A stretch of 64,000 nucleotides of DNA from Mesorhizobium sp. B2-3-4. Lineage in GTDB: Bacteria; Pseudomonadota; Alphaproteobacteria; Rhizobiales; Rhizobiaceae. The notes below the pieces were generated by a model. The model made no database searches, had not been told where the DNA came from, and saw only the letters and a list, made by a program, of their open reading frames with translations. The translations under genes and the position numbers were made by a program. The stretch lies in contig NZ_VFVY01000019.1 in the NCBI RefSeq assembly GCF_006442315.1, forward strand, positions 1 through 64,000. The letters run 5' to 3'. This document shows, in pieces, positions 16,231 to 25,685 of the stretch; positions within the stretch are counted from its first letter, which is position 1; every line of letters begins with the position of its first letter.

Positions 16231-17448
16231 TTACCGGTGGGCGGAAAGCGGCACCACATTGTTGGGCTGCTTGGCGCTGGTCGACAGGAAGCGCTTGATG
16301 TTGCGCGCCGCCTGGCGAATCCGGTGCTCGTTCTCGACCAGCGCCACGCGCACGAAATCATCGCCATGCTCGCCGAAGCCGACACCCGGCGCCACTGCCA
16401 CGTCGGCATGCTCGATGAGCAGCTTGGAGAATTCGAGCGATCCCAGATGCCGGAACGGCTCGGGGATCGGCGCCCAGGCGAACATCGATGCCGCCGGCGC
16501 CGGAATGGTCCATCCGGCGCGCCCGAAGGCATCGACCATCACGTCGCGGCGCTTGTGATAGATGTCGCGCACCTCGGCGATGTCGGCGCCGTCGCCATTG
16601 AGCGCGTGCGCGGCCGCCACCTGGATCGGGGTGAAGGCACCATAGTCGAGATAGGACTTGACCCGGGTCAGCGCCGAGATCAGCCGCTCATTGCCAACCG
16701 CGAACCCCATGCGCCAGCCGGGCATGGAGAAGGTCTTCGACATCGAGGTGAACTCGACGCAGACATCGATGGCGCCCGGAACCTGCAGCACGGAAGGCGG
16801 CGGATTGCCGTCGAAATAGATTTCAGAATAGGCAAGGTCGGACAGGATGATGATGTCGTTCTTCTTCGCGAAGGCGACCACGTCCTTGTAGAAATCGAGC
16901 GATGCGACCAGCGCCGTCGGGTTCGACGGGTAGTTGAGGATAAGCGCCAGCGGCTTCGGGATCGAATGCCGGATGCCGCGCTCGACCGCCGGGATGAAGC
17001 CGTCATCGGGCTCGACCTGCAGCGAGCGGATGACGCCGCCCGACATGATGAAGCCGAAAGCGTGGATCGGATAGGTCGGGTTTGGGCACAGGATCACGTC
17101 GCCGGGCGCGGTGATCGCCTGCGCCATGTTGGCGAAACCTTCCTTGGAGCCAAGGGTCGCCACCACTTGCGTGTCGGGATTGAGCTTCACGCCGAAGCGG
17201 CGGGCGTAATAGTTGGCCTGGGCGCGGCGCAGGCCGGGAATGCCGCGCGAGGAGGAATAGCGGTGCGTACGCGGATCGCGCACGACCTCGCACAATTTGT
17301 CGACGATGGCCTTGGGCGTCGGCAGATCCGGATTGCCCATGCCAAGGTCGACGATATCGGCGCCGCGCGAACGGGCACTGGCCTTGAGCCGGTTGACCTG
17401 CTCGAACACGTAAGGCGGAAGCCGGCGGACCTTGTGAAATTCTTCCAT
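16231..17448 (-). CDS. PLP-dependent class I/II aminotransferase (AlaC/DapL-like)
   Basis: A 405-aa fold type I aminotransferase. VDLGMGNPDLPTPKAIVDKL begins the family pattern, LNYPSNPTALVASL carries the conserved asparagine, and SMSKTFSMPGWRMGFAVGN carries the PLP lysine (SxSKT) and the phosphate-binding arginine. Relatives in rhizobia next to hom are usually annotated as LL-diaminopimelate or alanine aminotransferases; the substrate cannot be fixed by sequence. The ATG at 17448 (MEEFHKVRRLPPYVFE) matches the family start. The longer frame to 17577 overlaps the end of the upstream lipoprotein gene. Confidence 0.92.
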   Translation of the reverse strand: MEEFHKVRRLPPYVFEQVNRLKASARSRGADIVDLGMGNPDLPTPKAIVDKLCEVVRDPRTHRYSSSRGIPGLRRAQANYYARRFGVKLNPDTQVVATLGSKEGFANMAQAITAPGDVILCPNPTYPIHAFGFIMSGGVIRSLQVEPDDGFIPAVERGIRHSIPKPLALILNYPSNPTALVASLDFYKDVVAFAKKNDIIILSDLAYSEIYFDGNPPPSVLQVPGAIDVCVEFTSMSKTFSMPGWRMGFAVGNERLISALTRVKSYLDYGAFTPIQVAAAHALNGDGADIAEVRDIYHKRRDVMVDAFGRAGWTIPAPAASMFAWAPIPEPFRHLGSLEFSKLLIEHADVAVAPGVGFGEHGDDFVRVALVENEHRIRQAARNIKRFLSTSAKQPNNVVPLSAHR

Positions 17449-17509
17449 GGCAGTTCCAGACAGCAAAGGGGGCCCGGATATATAAGGGCGTTGGGCGCGC
17501 CCTATATAC

Positions 17510-17896
17510 TCATTTGCAGGTAGGGTCGAGGGCGGGGTCGCATTTGCCTTCGATCTGCTGCAGCGTCTGCGGACCATGCTTCTTGGCGAGATCGGTCAGC
17601 GCCGCCTGACTGGTGACGCCGCCGCTCTTGGCGCCCTGCCGGCTCTTGTCGGCCTTGAGTTCGGCGAGCTTGGCATTTCGCTCGGCTTCCGTGAATTGCT
17701 TGTTCGCCACTTGCGGCGGGATGTTGAGGTTCGGGAAGGTGCCGGTGTCCTTCGGGCCCGCGTCGGAGGCCATCGGCACCGGACCGCCTGTATTGGTGCT
17801 CGAGCATCCGGCAACAGCCACGAACAGGAGCGCCGCGCCGATGCGGCAAAAATGGCCGGCACCGAAAAAAACAGTCTCGCCAAACTTAATCGTCAT
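17510..17896 (-). CDS. small lipoprotein
   Basis: A 128-aa protein starting MTIKFGETVFFGAGHFCRIG followed by the hydrophobic run AALLFVAVAGCSS, which ends in a lipobox with cysteine near residue 31. The mature part is proline/glutamine-rich then charged (EAERNAKLAELKADKSRQG) and ends CDPALDPTCK. It should be an envelope lipoprotein of unknown role. The ribosome binding site AGGA is six bases before ATG. It is divergent from phaC. Confidence 0.75.
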   Translation of the reverse strand: MTIKFGETVFFGAGHFCRIGAALLFVAVAGCSSTNTGGPVPMASDAGPKDTGTFPNLNIPPQVANKQFTEAERNAKLAELKADKSRQGAKSGGVTSQAALTDLAKKHGPQTLQQIEGKCDPALDPTCK

Positions 17897-17994
17897 ATTG
17901 TTTCCTTGGCAGCCGGGGTAGAGCGAGATTGGACCCTGTCGGATGTCCCATGTTAATATGTCAAGAAAACGCTTCCGGAGGAACCCCGCGAACC

Positions 17995-19830
17995 ATGTCC
18001 AAAACACCCGATTCGGGCAAAACGGAAGATGGCGGACCTTCGACGGTCGAGCAATATCTGGTTAAGGACCCGGAACGCTTCGCGCTGAACATGGCGCGGA
18101 TGATCGAGCAGGCCGGCAAGGCGGCGTCCGCCTGGGCCGAACCGCGCGAAAAGGGTGAGGTGCGCGACCATGTCGCCGAGCCCGTCGTCGACATGGTCAA
18201 GACTTTCTCCAAGCTCTCGGAATACTGGCTTGCCGATCCGCAGCGCGCGCTCGAGGCGCAGACGCGGCTGTTCGCCGGCTACATGACGGTCTGGGCCAAT
18301 GCCATCCAGCGGGTCAGTCCCAACGCCGATGGTCCCGACGATGCCGTCAAGCCGGAGCGCGGCGACAAGCGCTTCCAGGATCCGGAATGGGGCCGCAACG
18401 CCTTCTTCGACTTCCTCAAGCAGGCCTATCTCGTCACCTCGCGCTGGGCGTCGGAATTGGTCGATCACGCCGAGGGCCTGGACGAGCACACCCGCCACAA
18501 GGCGAGCTTCTACGTCAAGCAGGTGTCCAACGCCATTTCGCCGTCCAATTTCATCCTGACCAATCCCGAACTGTTTCGCGAGACCGTCGCCTCCAACGGC
18601 GAGAACCTGGTGCGCGGCATGAAAATGCTGGCCGAGGATATCGCCGCCGGCAAGGGCGACCTGAAACTGCGCCAGGCCGATTATTCTCCCTTCGAGATCG
18701 GCCGCAACATAGCGATGACCCCTGGCAAGGTGGTCGGCCGCAGCGATGTCGCCGAGATCATCCAGTATGACGCGTCAACCGAGACGGTGCTGAAGCGACC
18801 ACTGCTGATCTGCCCGCCCTGGATCAACAAGTTCTACATCCTCGACCTCAACCCGCAGAAATCCTTCATCCGCTGGGCGATCGAGCAGGGCCATACCGTT
18901 TTCGTCATCTCCTGGATCAATCCGGACGAACGCCACGGCGCCAAGAACTGGGAAGCCTACATCAGGGAAGGCCTGCAATACGGCCTCGACACGATCGAAA
19001 AGGCGACCGGCGAACGCGACGTCAACGCCATCGGCTACTGCGTCGGCGGCACGCTGCTGGCCGCGGCATTGGCGCTGATGGCTGGGGAAGGCGATGACCG
19101 CATCAAATCGGCGACCTTCTTCACCACCCAGGTCGACTTCACCCATGCCGGCGACCTGAAAGTCTTCGTCGATGAGGAACAGGTCGCGGCGGTCGAAAGA
19201 TCGATGAACGAAAAGGGCTACCTCGACGGCACCAAGATGGCCACCGCCTTCAACATGCTGCGCTCGGGCGACCTGATCTGGCCCTATGTCGTCAACAATT
19301 ACATGCGCGGCAAGGATCCCCTGCCCTTCGACCTGCTCTACTGGAACGCCGATTCGACCCGAATGGCGGCAGCCAACCATTCCTTCTACCTGCGCAACTG
19401 CTATCTCGAGAACAATCTCTCGCGCGGCACGATGGAACTGGCGGGCCGCACCGTCTCGCTCGGCGACGTCACCATTCCGATTTACAACCTCGCTTCCAGG
19501 GAAGATCACATCGCACCGGCTCTGTCGGTCTTCCTCGGTTCGAAATATTTCGGCGGCACGGTCGACTATGTGATGGCGGGATCGGGCCATATCGCGGGCG
19601 TCGTCAATCCGCCCGCATCCAACAAATACCAGTACTGGACCGGGGGCCCGCCCAGGGGCGATTTCGACCAGTGGCTGGCAAAGGCCACGGACCATCCGGG
19701 ATCCTGGTGGCCGCATTGGCAAAGCTGGATAGAGGCTAAGGACAACGCCCGCGTACCGGCCCGCAAACCCGGCAAGCATATGAAAACCTTGGGCGATGCT
19801 CCCGGTACCTATGTCAAGGTGCGTGTGTAA
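17995..19830 (+). CDS. phaC: class I poly(R)-hydroxyalkanoate synthase
   Basis: A 611-aa PHA polymerase that makes polyhydroxybutyrate granules from 3-hydroxyacyl-CoA. The lipase-like box is GYCVGG with the nucleophile cysteine near residue 347. The catalytic aspartate lies in SREDHIAP (about 503) and the histidine in GSGHIAGVVNPP (about 531). The N-terminal domain (about 1-250) and the WWPHWQSWI tail are typical of class I. The frame begins earlier, but the ATG at 17995 (MSKTPDSG) is preferred. No phaA, phaB or phasin gene is nearby, which is common in rhizobia. Confidence 0.96.
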   Translation: MSKTPDSGKTEDGGPSTVEQYLVKDPERFALNMARMIEQAGKAASAWAEPREKGEVRDHVAEPVVDMVKTFSKLSEYWLADPQRALEAQTRLFAGYMTVWANAIQRVSPNADGPDDAVKPERGDKRFQDPEWGRNAFFDFLKQAYLVTSRWASELVDHAEGLDEHTRHKASFYVKQVSNAISPSNFILTNPELFRETVASNGENLVRGMKMLAEDIAAGKGDLKLRQADYSPFEIGRNIAMTPGKVVGRSDVAEIIQYDASTETVLKRPLLICPPWINKFYILDLNPQKSFIRWAIEQGHTVFVISWINPDERHGAKNWEAYIREGLQYGLDTIEKATGERDVNAIGYCVGGTLLAAALALMAGEGDDRIKSATFFTTQVDFTHAGDLKVFVDEEQVAAVERSMNEKGYLDGTKMATAFNMLRSGDLIWPYVVNNYMRGKDPLPFDLLYWNADSTRMAAANHSFYLRNCYLENNLSRGTMELAGRTVSLGDVTIPIYNLASREDHIAPALSVFLGSKYFGGTVDYVMAGSGHIAGVVNPPASNKYQYWTGGPPRGDFDQWLAKATDHPGSWWPHWQSWIEAKDNARVPARKPGKHMKTLGDAPGTYVKVRV

Positions 19831-20050
19831 CCGACTGTAATGTGTGGTGAGTTGACGGCCCCGTAAAAGCGGGCGAAATGGAGTCGTCAACCATCAAGCA
19901 GCCGCAATTCGGCAATCACGGCAAAAATACTCACAGGCTTGCTGATTTGACACAGGTCTCGTTTCCGGATCGGAGACAAAGGTCACCCTGACGCGGACAC
20001 ACTGGTCGGCGCCACGGATCACCGACCGGACATCGAGGGGGAATTTGACT

Positions 20051-21295
20051 TTGAAATCAGCAGGATGGAGCCTCGCAAAGGGAGAACGCCGCGCCATTGT
20101 GGCAGCGCTCTGCTCGATGCTTCTGGCCTCCTGTACATCCGCCGGCGACCCGACAATGTCGGTTGGAATGCCCGGCTACAATGCCTCCGCGTCGGACATC
20201 AATGCGGCCTCCACGGGCAAGACGGTCGCCGCCGCCGATTCGTCGTCGCAGGTGGCGACGGAGCAGACGACCGTGATGAGCGAGACGGATACGGCGCTCC
20301 CCGAAAAGGTTGCCTACGTACCGGTGGCCAAGCCGCAAGCCACCTTCCCGCTCACCACCCCGGCCGGCGCGGACACGATCGCGGGACAGACGCCGCAGGC
20401 CTTGCAGCAGCCGGTGCAGACGGCACAGGAGACCGACGCGGTCGCCCAGAAGATCGCCGCCGCCGATGCCGCCGCGATCGCGCCGAAGCCGGCCGCGGCG
20501 CCTGTAATGAACAATCCGGTCTATGTGACCGCTGGCGAAATGCCGCAAGCCGAAGCACCCAGGAAAAAAGGCTTCCTGGCCTCCATGTTCGGCGCCACGC
20601 CCGCATCGGCAACGCCTGCTCCGCTGGTCAACACGCGATCGGGCGAACAGCCACCCGTGCAGGCCAAGCCTGCCCCGGCCGCGGCAAAGCCGATCATCAC
20701 GCTGGCCTCGGCCGATTCCGCGGCGAAACCGATACAGTTGGCCTCGACCGGCGGCGACACCAATCACATCACGGGCAGCGACGCCCTGCCCGGCGTGCGC
20801 CAGACGGCGCTGTTCGAGATCAAGCGCAAATCCGGCCTCGACGACGAAAGCGACGTCGACCTCAATGAGGATGAAGGTTCCGGCGGCAGCTATCAGGTCG
20901 CGTCCGCCGCCGGCATGGCCCGCCTGGCGCCTAACGGCCTCCTGAAGCAGAACGAGAGCGTGGACGTCGCCTGCCTGAAGCCGTCGCTGGTGCGCGTGCT
21001 GAAGACGATCGAAGGCCATTACGGCCGCAAGATGGTGGTCACCTCGGGCTACCGCGACCCGGCCCGCAACCGCCGCGCCAACGGCGCCAAGAATTCGCTG
21101 CACATGTATTGCGCCGCCGCCGACATCCAGGTGCCGGGCGTCTCCAAATGGGAGCTGGCGAACTACATCAGGACCATGCCCGGCCGCGGCGGCGTCGGCA
21201 CCTACTGCCACACCGAATCGGTCCATGTCGACGTCGGTCCAGAGCGCGACTGGAACTGGCGCTGCCGCCGGCGCAGCGGCGGCGGTGACGGCTAG
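20051..21295 (+). CDS. lipoprotein with a peptidase M15 / YcbK-like C-terminal domain
   Basis: A 414-aa protein. IVAALCSMLLASCTS near the N-terminus is a lipoprotein signal with lipobox LASC. Residues of about 35-300 are low-complexity, rich in A, P, T and Q, a likely periplasmic spacer. The C-terminal ~115 residues contain YGRKMVVTSGYRDPARNRRA, SLHMYCAAADIQVPG and HTESVHVDVG, the zinc-site layout of YcbK/DUF882 D,D-peptidases (HxxxxAxD ... H). It probably trims or binds peptidoglycan. Starts are TTG only: 20051 has GAGGGGG nine bases upstream, and 20045 is the alternative. Confidence 0.8.
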   Translation: MKSAGWSLAKGERRAIVAALCSMLLASCTSAGDPTMSVGMPGYNASASDINAASTGKTVAAADSSSQVATEQTTVMSETDTALPEKVAYVPVAKPQATFPLTTPAGADTIAGQTPQALQQPVQTAQETDAVAQKIAAADAAAIAPKPAAAPVMNNPVYVTAGEMPQAEAPRKKGFLASMFGATPASATPAPLVNTRSGEQPPVQAKPAPAAAKPIITLASADSAAKPIQLASTGGDTNHITGSDALPGVRQTALFEIKRKSGLDDESDVDLNEDEGSGGSYQVASAAGMARLAPNGLLKQNESVDVACLKPSLVRVLKTIEGHYGRKMVVTSGYRDPARNRRANGAKNSLHMYCAAADIQVPGVSKWELANYIRTMPGRGGVGTYCHTESVHVDVGPERDWNWRCRRRSGGGDG

Positions 21296-21476
21296 CCGCC
21301 CAACCGAAACTCGCACGTCACGTCAGGACGAAGCCGCAGGCGTTGCCGCCGATCGCCAGCCCTTGCCCAGTCCTTGAGAAATCACCGATTTGGCAGGCTG
21401 GAAAAAAGTTGTCCATGGCGGCACCTAACGGGTTGCCGGTTGCGCGCAACGTCAGTATAAGCCGCTTCGTCTGAGC

Positions 21477-21551
21477 GCGCCCATCGTCTAGCGGTTAGGA
21501 CACCGCCCTTTCACGGCGGTAACAGGGGTTCGATTCCCCTTGGGCGTACCA
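21477..21551 (+). tRNA. tRNA-Glu (TTC anticodon), integration target
   Basis: The cloverleaf folds well: acceptor GCGCCCA with TGGGCGT, anticodon stem CCGCC/GGCGG around loop CTTTCAC (anticodon TTC), T arm AGGGG-TTCGATT-CCCCT, and an encoded CCA end. The 3' 48 bp from the anticodon stem onward is repeated exactly at 43977-44024, so this gene is the attachment site of the mobile element. The gene is intact. Confidence 0.97.
21504..21551 (+). other. attL: 48-bp direct repeat within tRNA-Glu
   Basis: The sequence from CGCCCTTTCACGGCGG to the terminal CCA is identical to 43977-44024. It begins in the anticodon stem and runs to the 3' end, the usual site class for tyrosine recombinases that use a tRNA gene. 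Confidence 0.92.
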
Positions 21552-21896
21552 CCGACTTCCCTTGAAATCCTTGGCTTTGCGGCGATTGAGCGCGAGCGTT
21601 CCGATTTTTCGTTGTCGAATTCGTTGCTTTGCGAATGCATTCAAACGCCGCCTTCGACCAGGGTGCGCAGAATTCGATTCGACCTTTCTGCGAGACGAGA
21701 CGGTTGCACACCGATTTGAGCAAGCGGGTTCAACAGCTTAGGCTCATTTCGTATGTCGATATTCTAACCGATTGTTTTTATTGACTTAAATGCTTCAGCC
21801 TGATACACCCTTAGGCAACTGGCCGCTTTTGAAACGGATGACTCGGATTTTTGGCCATTCAACCGCGAGCGCATGCGCTCCGAGCCGAGGTCATCC
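21552..21896. other. gene-free left border of the element
   Basis: These 345 nt between the tRNA and the first element gene hold no convincing frame on either strand. The stretch is less GC-rich than the chromosome (for example ATTGTTTTTATTGACTTAAA near 21770). It would be the natural place for integrase/excisionase arm sites and the leftmost promoter, but I could not define repeats there. Confidence 0.5.
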
Positions 21897-22097
21897 ATGG
21901 GCGTCCAGCATACTGCCAATTCACCCGCCGTCCTGACGGTCAGCGAAACAGCCATCTATTTTCGCATCAGCCGAGCGTCAGTCTGGCGCCTCCTCCGATC
22001 GGGCGATCTTCCAAAATTCCACATTGGCAGCCGGACGTTGGTACGCCGCGCCGACGCCGACGCGTTTCTCGAGCGCTGCGTCAAGGCTGCATCATGA
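21897..22097 (+). CDS. AlpA/excisionase-like helix-turn-helix protein
   Basis: A 66-aa protein with a MerR-type winged helix: VLTVSETAIYFRISRASVWR, then LLRSGDLPKFHIGSRTLVRR and ADADAFLERC. This is the pattern of AlpA and phage excisionase (TIGR01764-like) proteins, which activate excision or direct recombination by the partner integrase. The ATG at 21897 has GAGG six bases upstream; an ATG at 21873 is less likely. Its stop overlaps the next start as ATGA. Its position at attL, opposite the integrase at attR, supports a role in excision. Confidence 0.8.
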   Translation: MGVQHTANSPAVLTVSETAIYFRISRASVWRLLRSGDLPKFHIGSRTLVRRADADAFLERCVKAAS

Positions 22098-22672
22098 CGG
22101 CGGCCCCTTCCCTGCTCGAGAGAGCAATCGTAGCCCTCGACGCACCCTCCGGCATTCTCGACTTCTTCCGGCCTGATGTGGTCCGCCAGATGACGGTCGA
22201 GATGCTGAAGGCCCAAGGCTGCGCACTGACTGGCGACGCCGCGACGGTCGAACGGTTGATCGGGCATGAAATGATCCTGGTCACGGAATGGCTGTTGCAG
22301 TGGGAGCAGTCTTTCACCCCGAAGCGCCGCGGTCGGCCGGAGTTGTCTTTCGTCCAGCGCGCCATCTACGCAGCGGCTCTCTATCGCTTCGCCGGGCAGC
22401 CGAATGCGGCTGCGCAGGCCGCTCGCTGGTTGGGCTCGCCGGCCACGAAGAGCCGTGTCGAGAAGAGCGGCAAGCTCTTTCTTCGGACAATGAGCATCGC
22501 CTTCGCCAGCCGGGCCATCCCGAAGGAACGCGCGTTGCAAGCGACCGCCGAAATCGTGCTCGGTCTTCAGCAAGAACTCGATCGTCTGGCCAACGGACTT
22601 GCGATCGAGCGAACCGATCAAGCCTTGCGCCGAAAATCTGCCCGTTTCGTTCCTTTTTCGGCGCTGCACTGA
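22094..22672 (+). CDS. hypothetical protein of the element's early operon
   Basis: A 192-aa protein coupled to the HTH gene by an ATGA overlap. It contains FTPKRRGRPELSFVQRAIYA, a short RGRP/AT-hook-like basic patch, and helical segments elsewhere. I do not recognise a family. Its place between the HTH gene and the replication module suggests a DNA-related or regulatory role, which is inference only. Confidence 0.7.
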   Translation: MTAAPSLLERAIVALDAPSGILDFFRPDVVRQMTVEMLKAQGCALTGDAATVERLIGHEMILVTEWLLQWEQSFTPKRRGRPELSFVQRAIYAAALYRFAGQPNAAAQAARWLGSPATKSRVEKSGKLFLRTMSIAFASRAIPKERALQATAEIVLGLQQELDRLANGLAIERTDQALRRKSARFVPFSALH

Positions 22673-22709
22673 TCGGCACCATGTCGTTTCGCAAACCAGG
22701 AGACGACCG

Positions 22710-22973
22710 ATGCAGACCAATCCGACCAAGCACATTCCGTGGCGCGACCGAGCATTCGTTACGATCGCTGAAGCCGGCCAAATCGTTGCCCGTTCACCGT
22801 CATGGGTCCGCGACAGGATCGGCGAGGGCCGTCTGCGCGGTTGCCGCGTGACGCCTGGCGGTCCACTCGCCGTAGAAGTGCGGAGCCTGGCCCGGCTCGT
22901 CGATAGCGCCGTTTCTGGCGTCCCGGCGCCGCATCGCGCCCCAGCGCTGCGGCTTGTCGTGGACAACACCTAA
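22710..22973 (+). CDS. small helix-turn-helix DNA-binding protein
   Basis: An 87-aa protein with FVTIAEAGQIVARSPSWVRD, then RIGEGRLRGCRV, the spacing of an excisionase/MerR-like helix-turn-helix followed by a wing. AGGAG lies seven bases before ATG. It precedes the rep-like gene by 60 nt on the same strand. It could regulate replication or assist excision as a second AlpA-like factor. Confidence 0.7.
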   Translation: MQTNPTKHIPWRDRAFVTIAEAGQIVARSPSWVRDRIGEGRLRGCRVTPGGPLAVEVRSLARLVDSAVSGVPAPHRAPALRLVVDNT

Positions 22974-23033
22974 AAACTGAAAAGCCGGCCGCTGCGTCAA
23001 CAGCGGGCCGGCGGGAAGAAGGTTATCAGCCCC

Positions 23034-25685
23034 GTGAGTGTACACGCTTCCGCGCAGCCAGCAAAGCCCACATGGGACCAGGTGCGAGATATGGCTCGCC
23101 GACCCCAAGTTGTCGAGCTGTTCGCCGATGCGTCCGCACCTCAGCAAAAGTGCAATCTGGCATTCTCGGTTCTGCAGAGCGCGGGCGCGCTAACTAAATC
23201 GTTCAGCATTGATAGCGCCGGGAAGCCCGTCAGCACGCGCAGTCCTGGCATGACATCCGGTACGGCAAGACGCATTGGATTGAGTGGCACCGCGCCCGAG
23301 ATCGCCAGGTCATTCGCGGCGGCATTGACTTCGCTGCAATCGAATGAAGCGCTTGTGCTGACGCCGCCGCCGGACGGCAAGGATACGACGGCGATCGTAA
23401 CCGAAGCGATGCTGTCGAGCGCTCCTGACGCCATCAACCGCGGCAAGGCTTTCTTTGCGCATCAAGCCGGCGCCGCCGTGCTTGGTCTCGATTTTGATGT
23501 GAAAGATTGGCCCGAAGACATCAGGCAGCGGGTGCGCGCGACGGCGGGAGAAATCAGCGGTGCGCTGGCTGGCGTGTTTCCGGGGTTCGCTGACGCCTGT
23601 TTGGTCATGCGACCGTCTTCATCGACGGGCGTCAGGAATAGCGCCAACGACCAGACAACGGGCGCAAACTCCGGTCAGCATCGCTATGCCTTTGTTTTGG
23701 ACGGCTCCGACATCGCTGAATTCACCGATCGGCTCTTTGATCGCCTGGTCCTAGCCGGGTTCGGCTTCCCGTTCATTTCGAAGAGCGGCGCCGTATCGGT
23801 TCGCACCTTGATCGACAGGATCGCGACCAAGGGGCCGGAGCGTCTCTGGTATGAAGCAGATGCTATCCTGAGCGATAGCCGGCTCGCTTATACGCCTGGT
23901 GCGCGAGATCCCCGCATCATCAATGCGGCCGGCGGCTTCCTCGATACGACCAAGCTCGCGCCGCTGTCAGATGCCGAGAGAGTGGAACTCGCCAAGCGCA
24001 TCGACGAAATCAAGAGCTCATGCGCTTCGCGTGCTGAAGCTATCGCGGCCCAATACCGGGAGGGCGAAATTGAGCGGCATGTCAGTAAGTGCGTGCTGCG
24101 CGAAACGGCCGAACGCATCGTTGCGGCGGCAGTCGAACGTTCAGAGTTGATTGGCAGCTTCGAAATCCGCCTTGACGATGGAAAATGGGTCACGATCGAC
24201 GAGATCCTGGCCAACAAAGAGTTCTTCCATCGCAAGACGTGCGCCGATCCGATCGAACCTGACTACGGCGGCGGTCGCAACAAGGCGATCATCTACACCG
24301 ACGGCTCATATCCTCACATTGTGAGCCAAGCTCATGGCGGTGCCGATTACCGCCTCGTCGAAGATTTGGCAGCCAAGTACCACGAGAAAATCCCGACGAC
24401 CGGCTTGCTCGTCGTGACCGGCCTGGTTGACCCGAAGCAGCTTCCGGTGCGGGAAATGCTGATCGAGCCGCGGCTGCCGATCGGCGACGTGACGCAATGC
24501 GTCGGCGAGCCGGGAATCAGCAAGTCGACTTTTGCGATACGAGATGCGTTGATAATCGCTACGGGCCGACGGGCGTTGCTGCGCGGCGCGAATGGCCAAG
24601 GATTCGAACAACTCCACCGCACTGGCCCTGTCATCGTCTACAACGCGGAAGATCGACTGGACGAAATGCAGCGCCGCGTGTCGGCCTTTCAGCAGTATCT
24701 CCGCCTCGAGCCCAACGACATGATTCATCCGATCATTTTGTGGTCGGGCGTTGACGACGAAGCTTTGACCATCATGCACCGGCCAGACACGCGAAAGCCG
24801 CTGGTGAGAGCGAGGGGCGCCGATCTTTTGGAAAGCCGTATTCAAGAGCATAGGCCCGTGCTGATCGTGCTCGATCCGCAGATCAGCCTGATGAATGGCG
24901 GCATCGAGAACAGCAACGACGACATGAACGCTCTCCTGCAGGAACTGGCGAACATCGCCGCGCGCAACCGTGTGGCCATCGAACTGATCCATCACACTTC
25001 GAAAGGCAGCCGGGATCAGCGCGGCGATATGGGCGCTGGCCGTGGTGCTTTTGCTGCGGTCGGCAAGGTTCGGAGCGCCTTCACGCTTTGCAACGTCACC
25101 GGAACCGACGACGAAAAGGATTGGGGCGTTTCGCCCGACGACTACATGTTGCGGCTCGACTACGCAAAGCTTAGCCACAGCCGGAAGCCGACAACCCCGA
25201 TCGTCATGCAGCGCATTGCAGTTGCCGTGAACAACGGCAGCGGCTTGCCGCCTGGCACAGCGAAAGCGCTGTTCGACGACGATCCGGCTGCACGACTGAA
25301 GGCCGAAGGTGATTTCGCGCCTGTGCTGGAACTCGTCGATATCGAGAGCCGATTGAAGGCCGCCGGTGCTCGGAACGTCGACCAGGAGAAGGCCAGCGAG
25401 ATCGCCAGGATTGTTGATGTGGTGATGGGCGAGTTCGATGAGTGCGGTTTGCAAGGCATTCTGGACACGGTTGGCGAGGATCTTCGCCAACAGGGGCTTA
25501 CGGCCGCAAAGGGACGCCCGTCACTATCCGGGCTAGTTACATCCGCATTGAAATCGGGTGTCTCGATTGAACGAGCCGGACAGTTTGTACGCATATTGGC
25601 TTTCCGAAAAAGGCCTCATGAGACGGCTCCGTGGTTCGTAAAGCGAGAAATTGGCTTGTCGCCAGCGGGGGCAGAAAATGCTTGA
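23034..25685 (+). CDS. replication protein with RepA-type AAA ATPase/helicase domain
   Basis: An 883-aa protein. The C-terminal half has a RecA-like ATPase core: Walker A GEPGISKST (about 490), then VIVYNAEDRLDEMQRRV (the AED box typical of RepA/AAA_25 proteins), Walker B PVLIVLDPQISLM (about 605), and IELIHHTSKGSRDQRGDMGAG, the conserved histidine-rich sensor of this group. The N-terminal ~450 residues may carry a primase-polymerase-like part (HRYAFVLDGSDIAEF region), but I cannot confirm catalytic residues. Such proteins start replication of plasmids, phages and phage satellites. An iteron-like cluster follows its stop. The GTG start has AGAAGG about 11 bases upstream. Confidence 0.85.
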   Translation: MSVHASAQPAKPTWDQVRDMARRPQVVELFADASAPQQKCNLAFSVLQSAGALTKSFSIDSAGKPVSTRSPGMTSGTARRIGLSGTAPEIARSFAAALTSLQSNEALVLTPPPDGKDTTAIVTEAMLSSAPDAINRGKAFFAHQAGAAVLGLDFDVKDWPEDIRQRVRATAGEISGALAGVFPGFADACLVMRPSSSTGVRNSANDQTTGANSGQHRYAFVLDGSDIAEFTDRLFDRLVLAGFGFPFISKSGAVSVRTLIDRIATKGPERLWYEADAILSDSRLAYTPGARDPRIINAAGGFLDTTKLAPLSDAERVELAKRIDEIKSSCASRAEAIAAQYREGEIERHVSKCVLRETAERIVAAAVERSELIGSFEIRLDDGKWVTIDEILANKEFFHRKTCADPIEPDYGGGRNKAIIYTDGSYPHIVSQAHGGADYRLVEDLAAKYHEKIPTTGLLVVTGLVDPKQLPVREMLIEPRLPIGDVTQCVGEPGISKSTFAIRDALIIATGRRALLRGANGQGFEQLHRTGPVIVYNAEDRLDEMQRRVSAFQQYLRLEPNDMIHPIILWSGVDDEALTIMHRPDTRKPLVRARGADLLESRIQEHRPVLIVLDPQISLMNGGIENSNDDMNALLQELANIAARNRVAIELIHHTSKGSRDQRGDMGAGRGAFAAVGKVRSAFTLCNVTGTDDEKDWGVSPDDYMLRLDYAKLSHSRKPTTPIVMQRIAVAVNNGSGLPPGTAKALFDDDPAARLKAEGDFAPVLELVDIESRLKAAGARNVDQEKASEIARIVDVVMGEFDECGLQGILDTVGEDLRQQGLTAAKGRPSLSGLVTSALKSGVSIERAGQFVRILAFRKRPHETAPWFVKREIGLSPAGAENA

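Noticed and set aside
14924..16558. 544-codon plus-strand frame antisense to hom
   Set aside because: It is a codon-bias shadow; hom is unambiguous on the minus strand.
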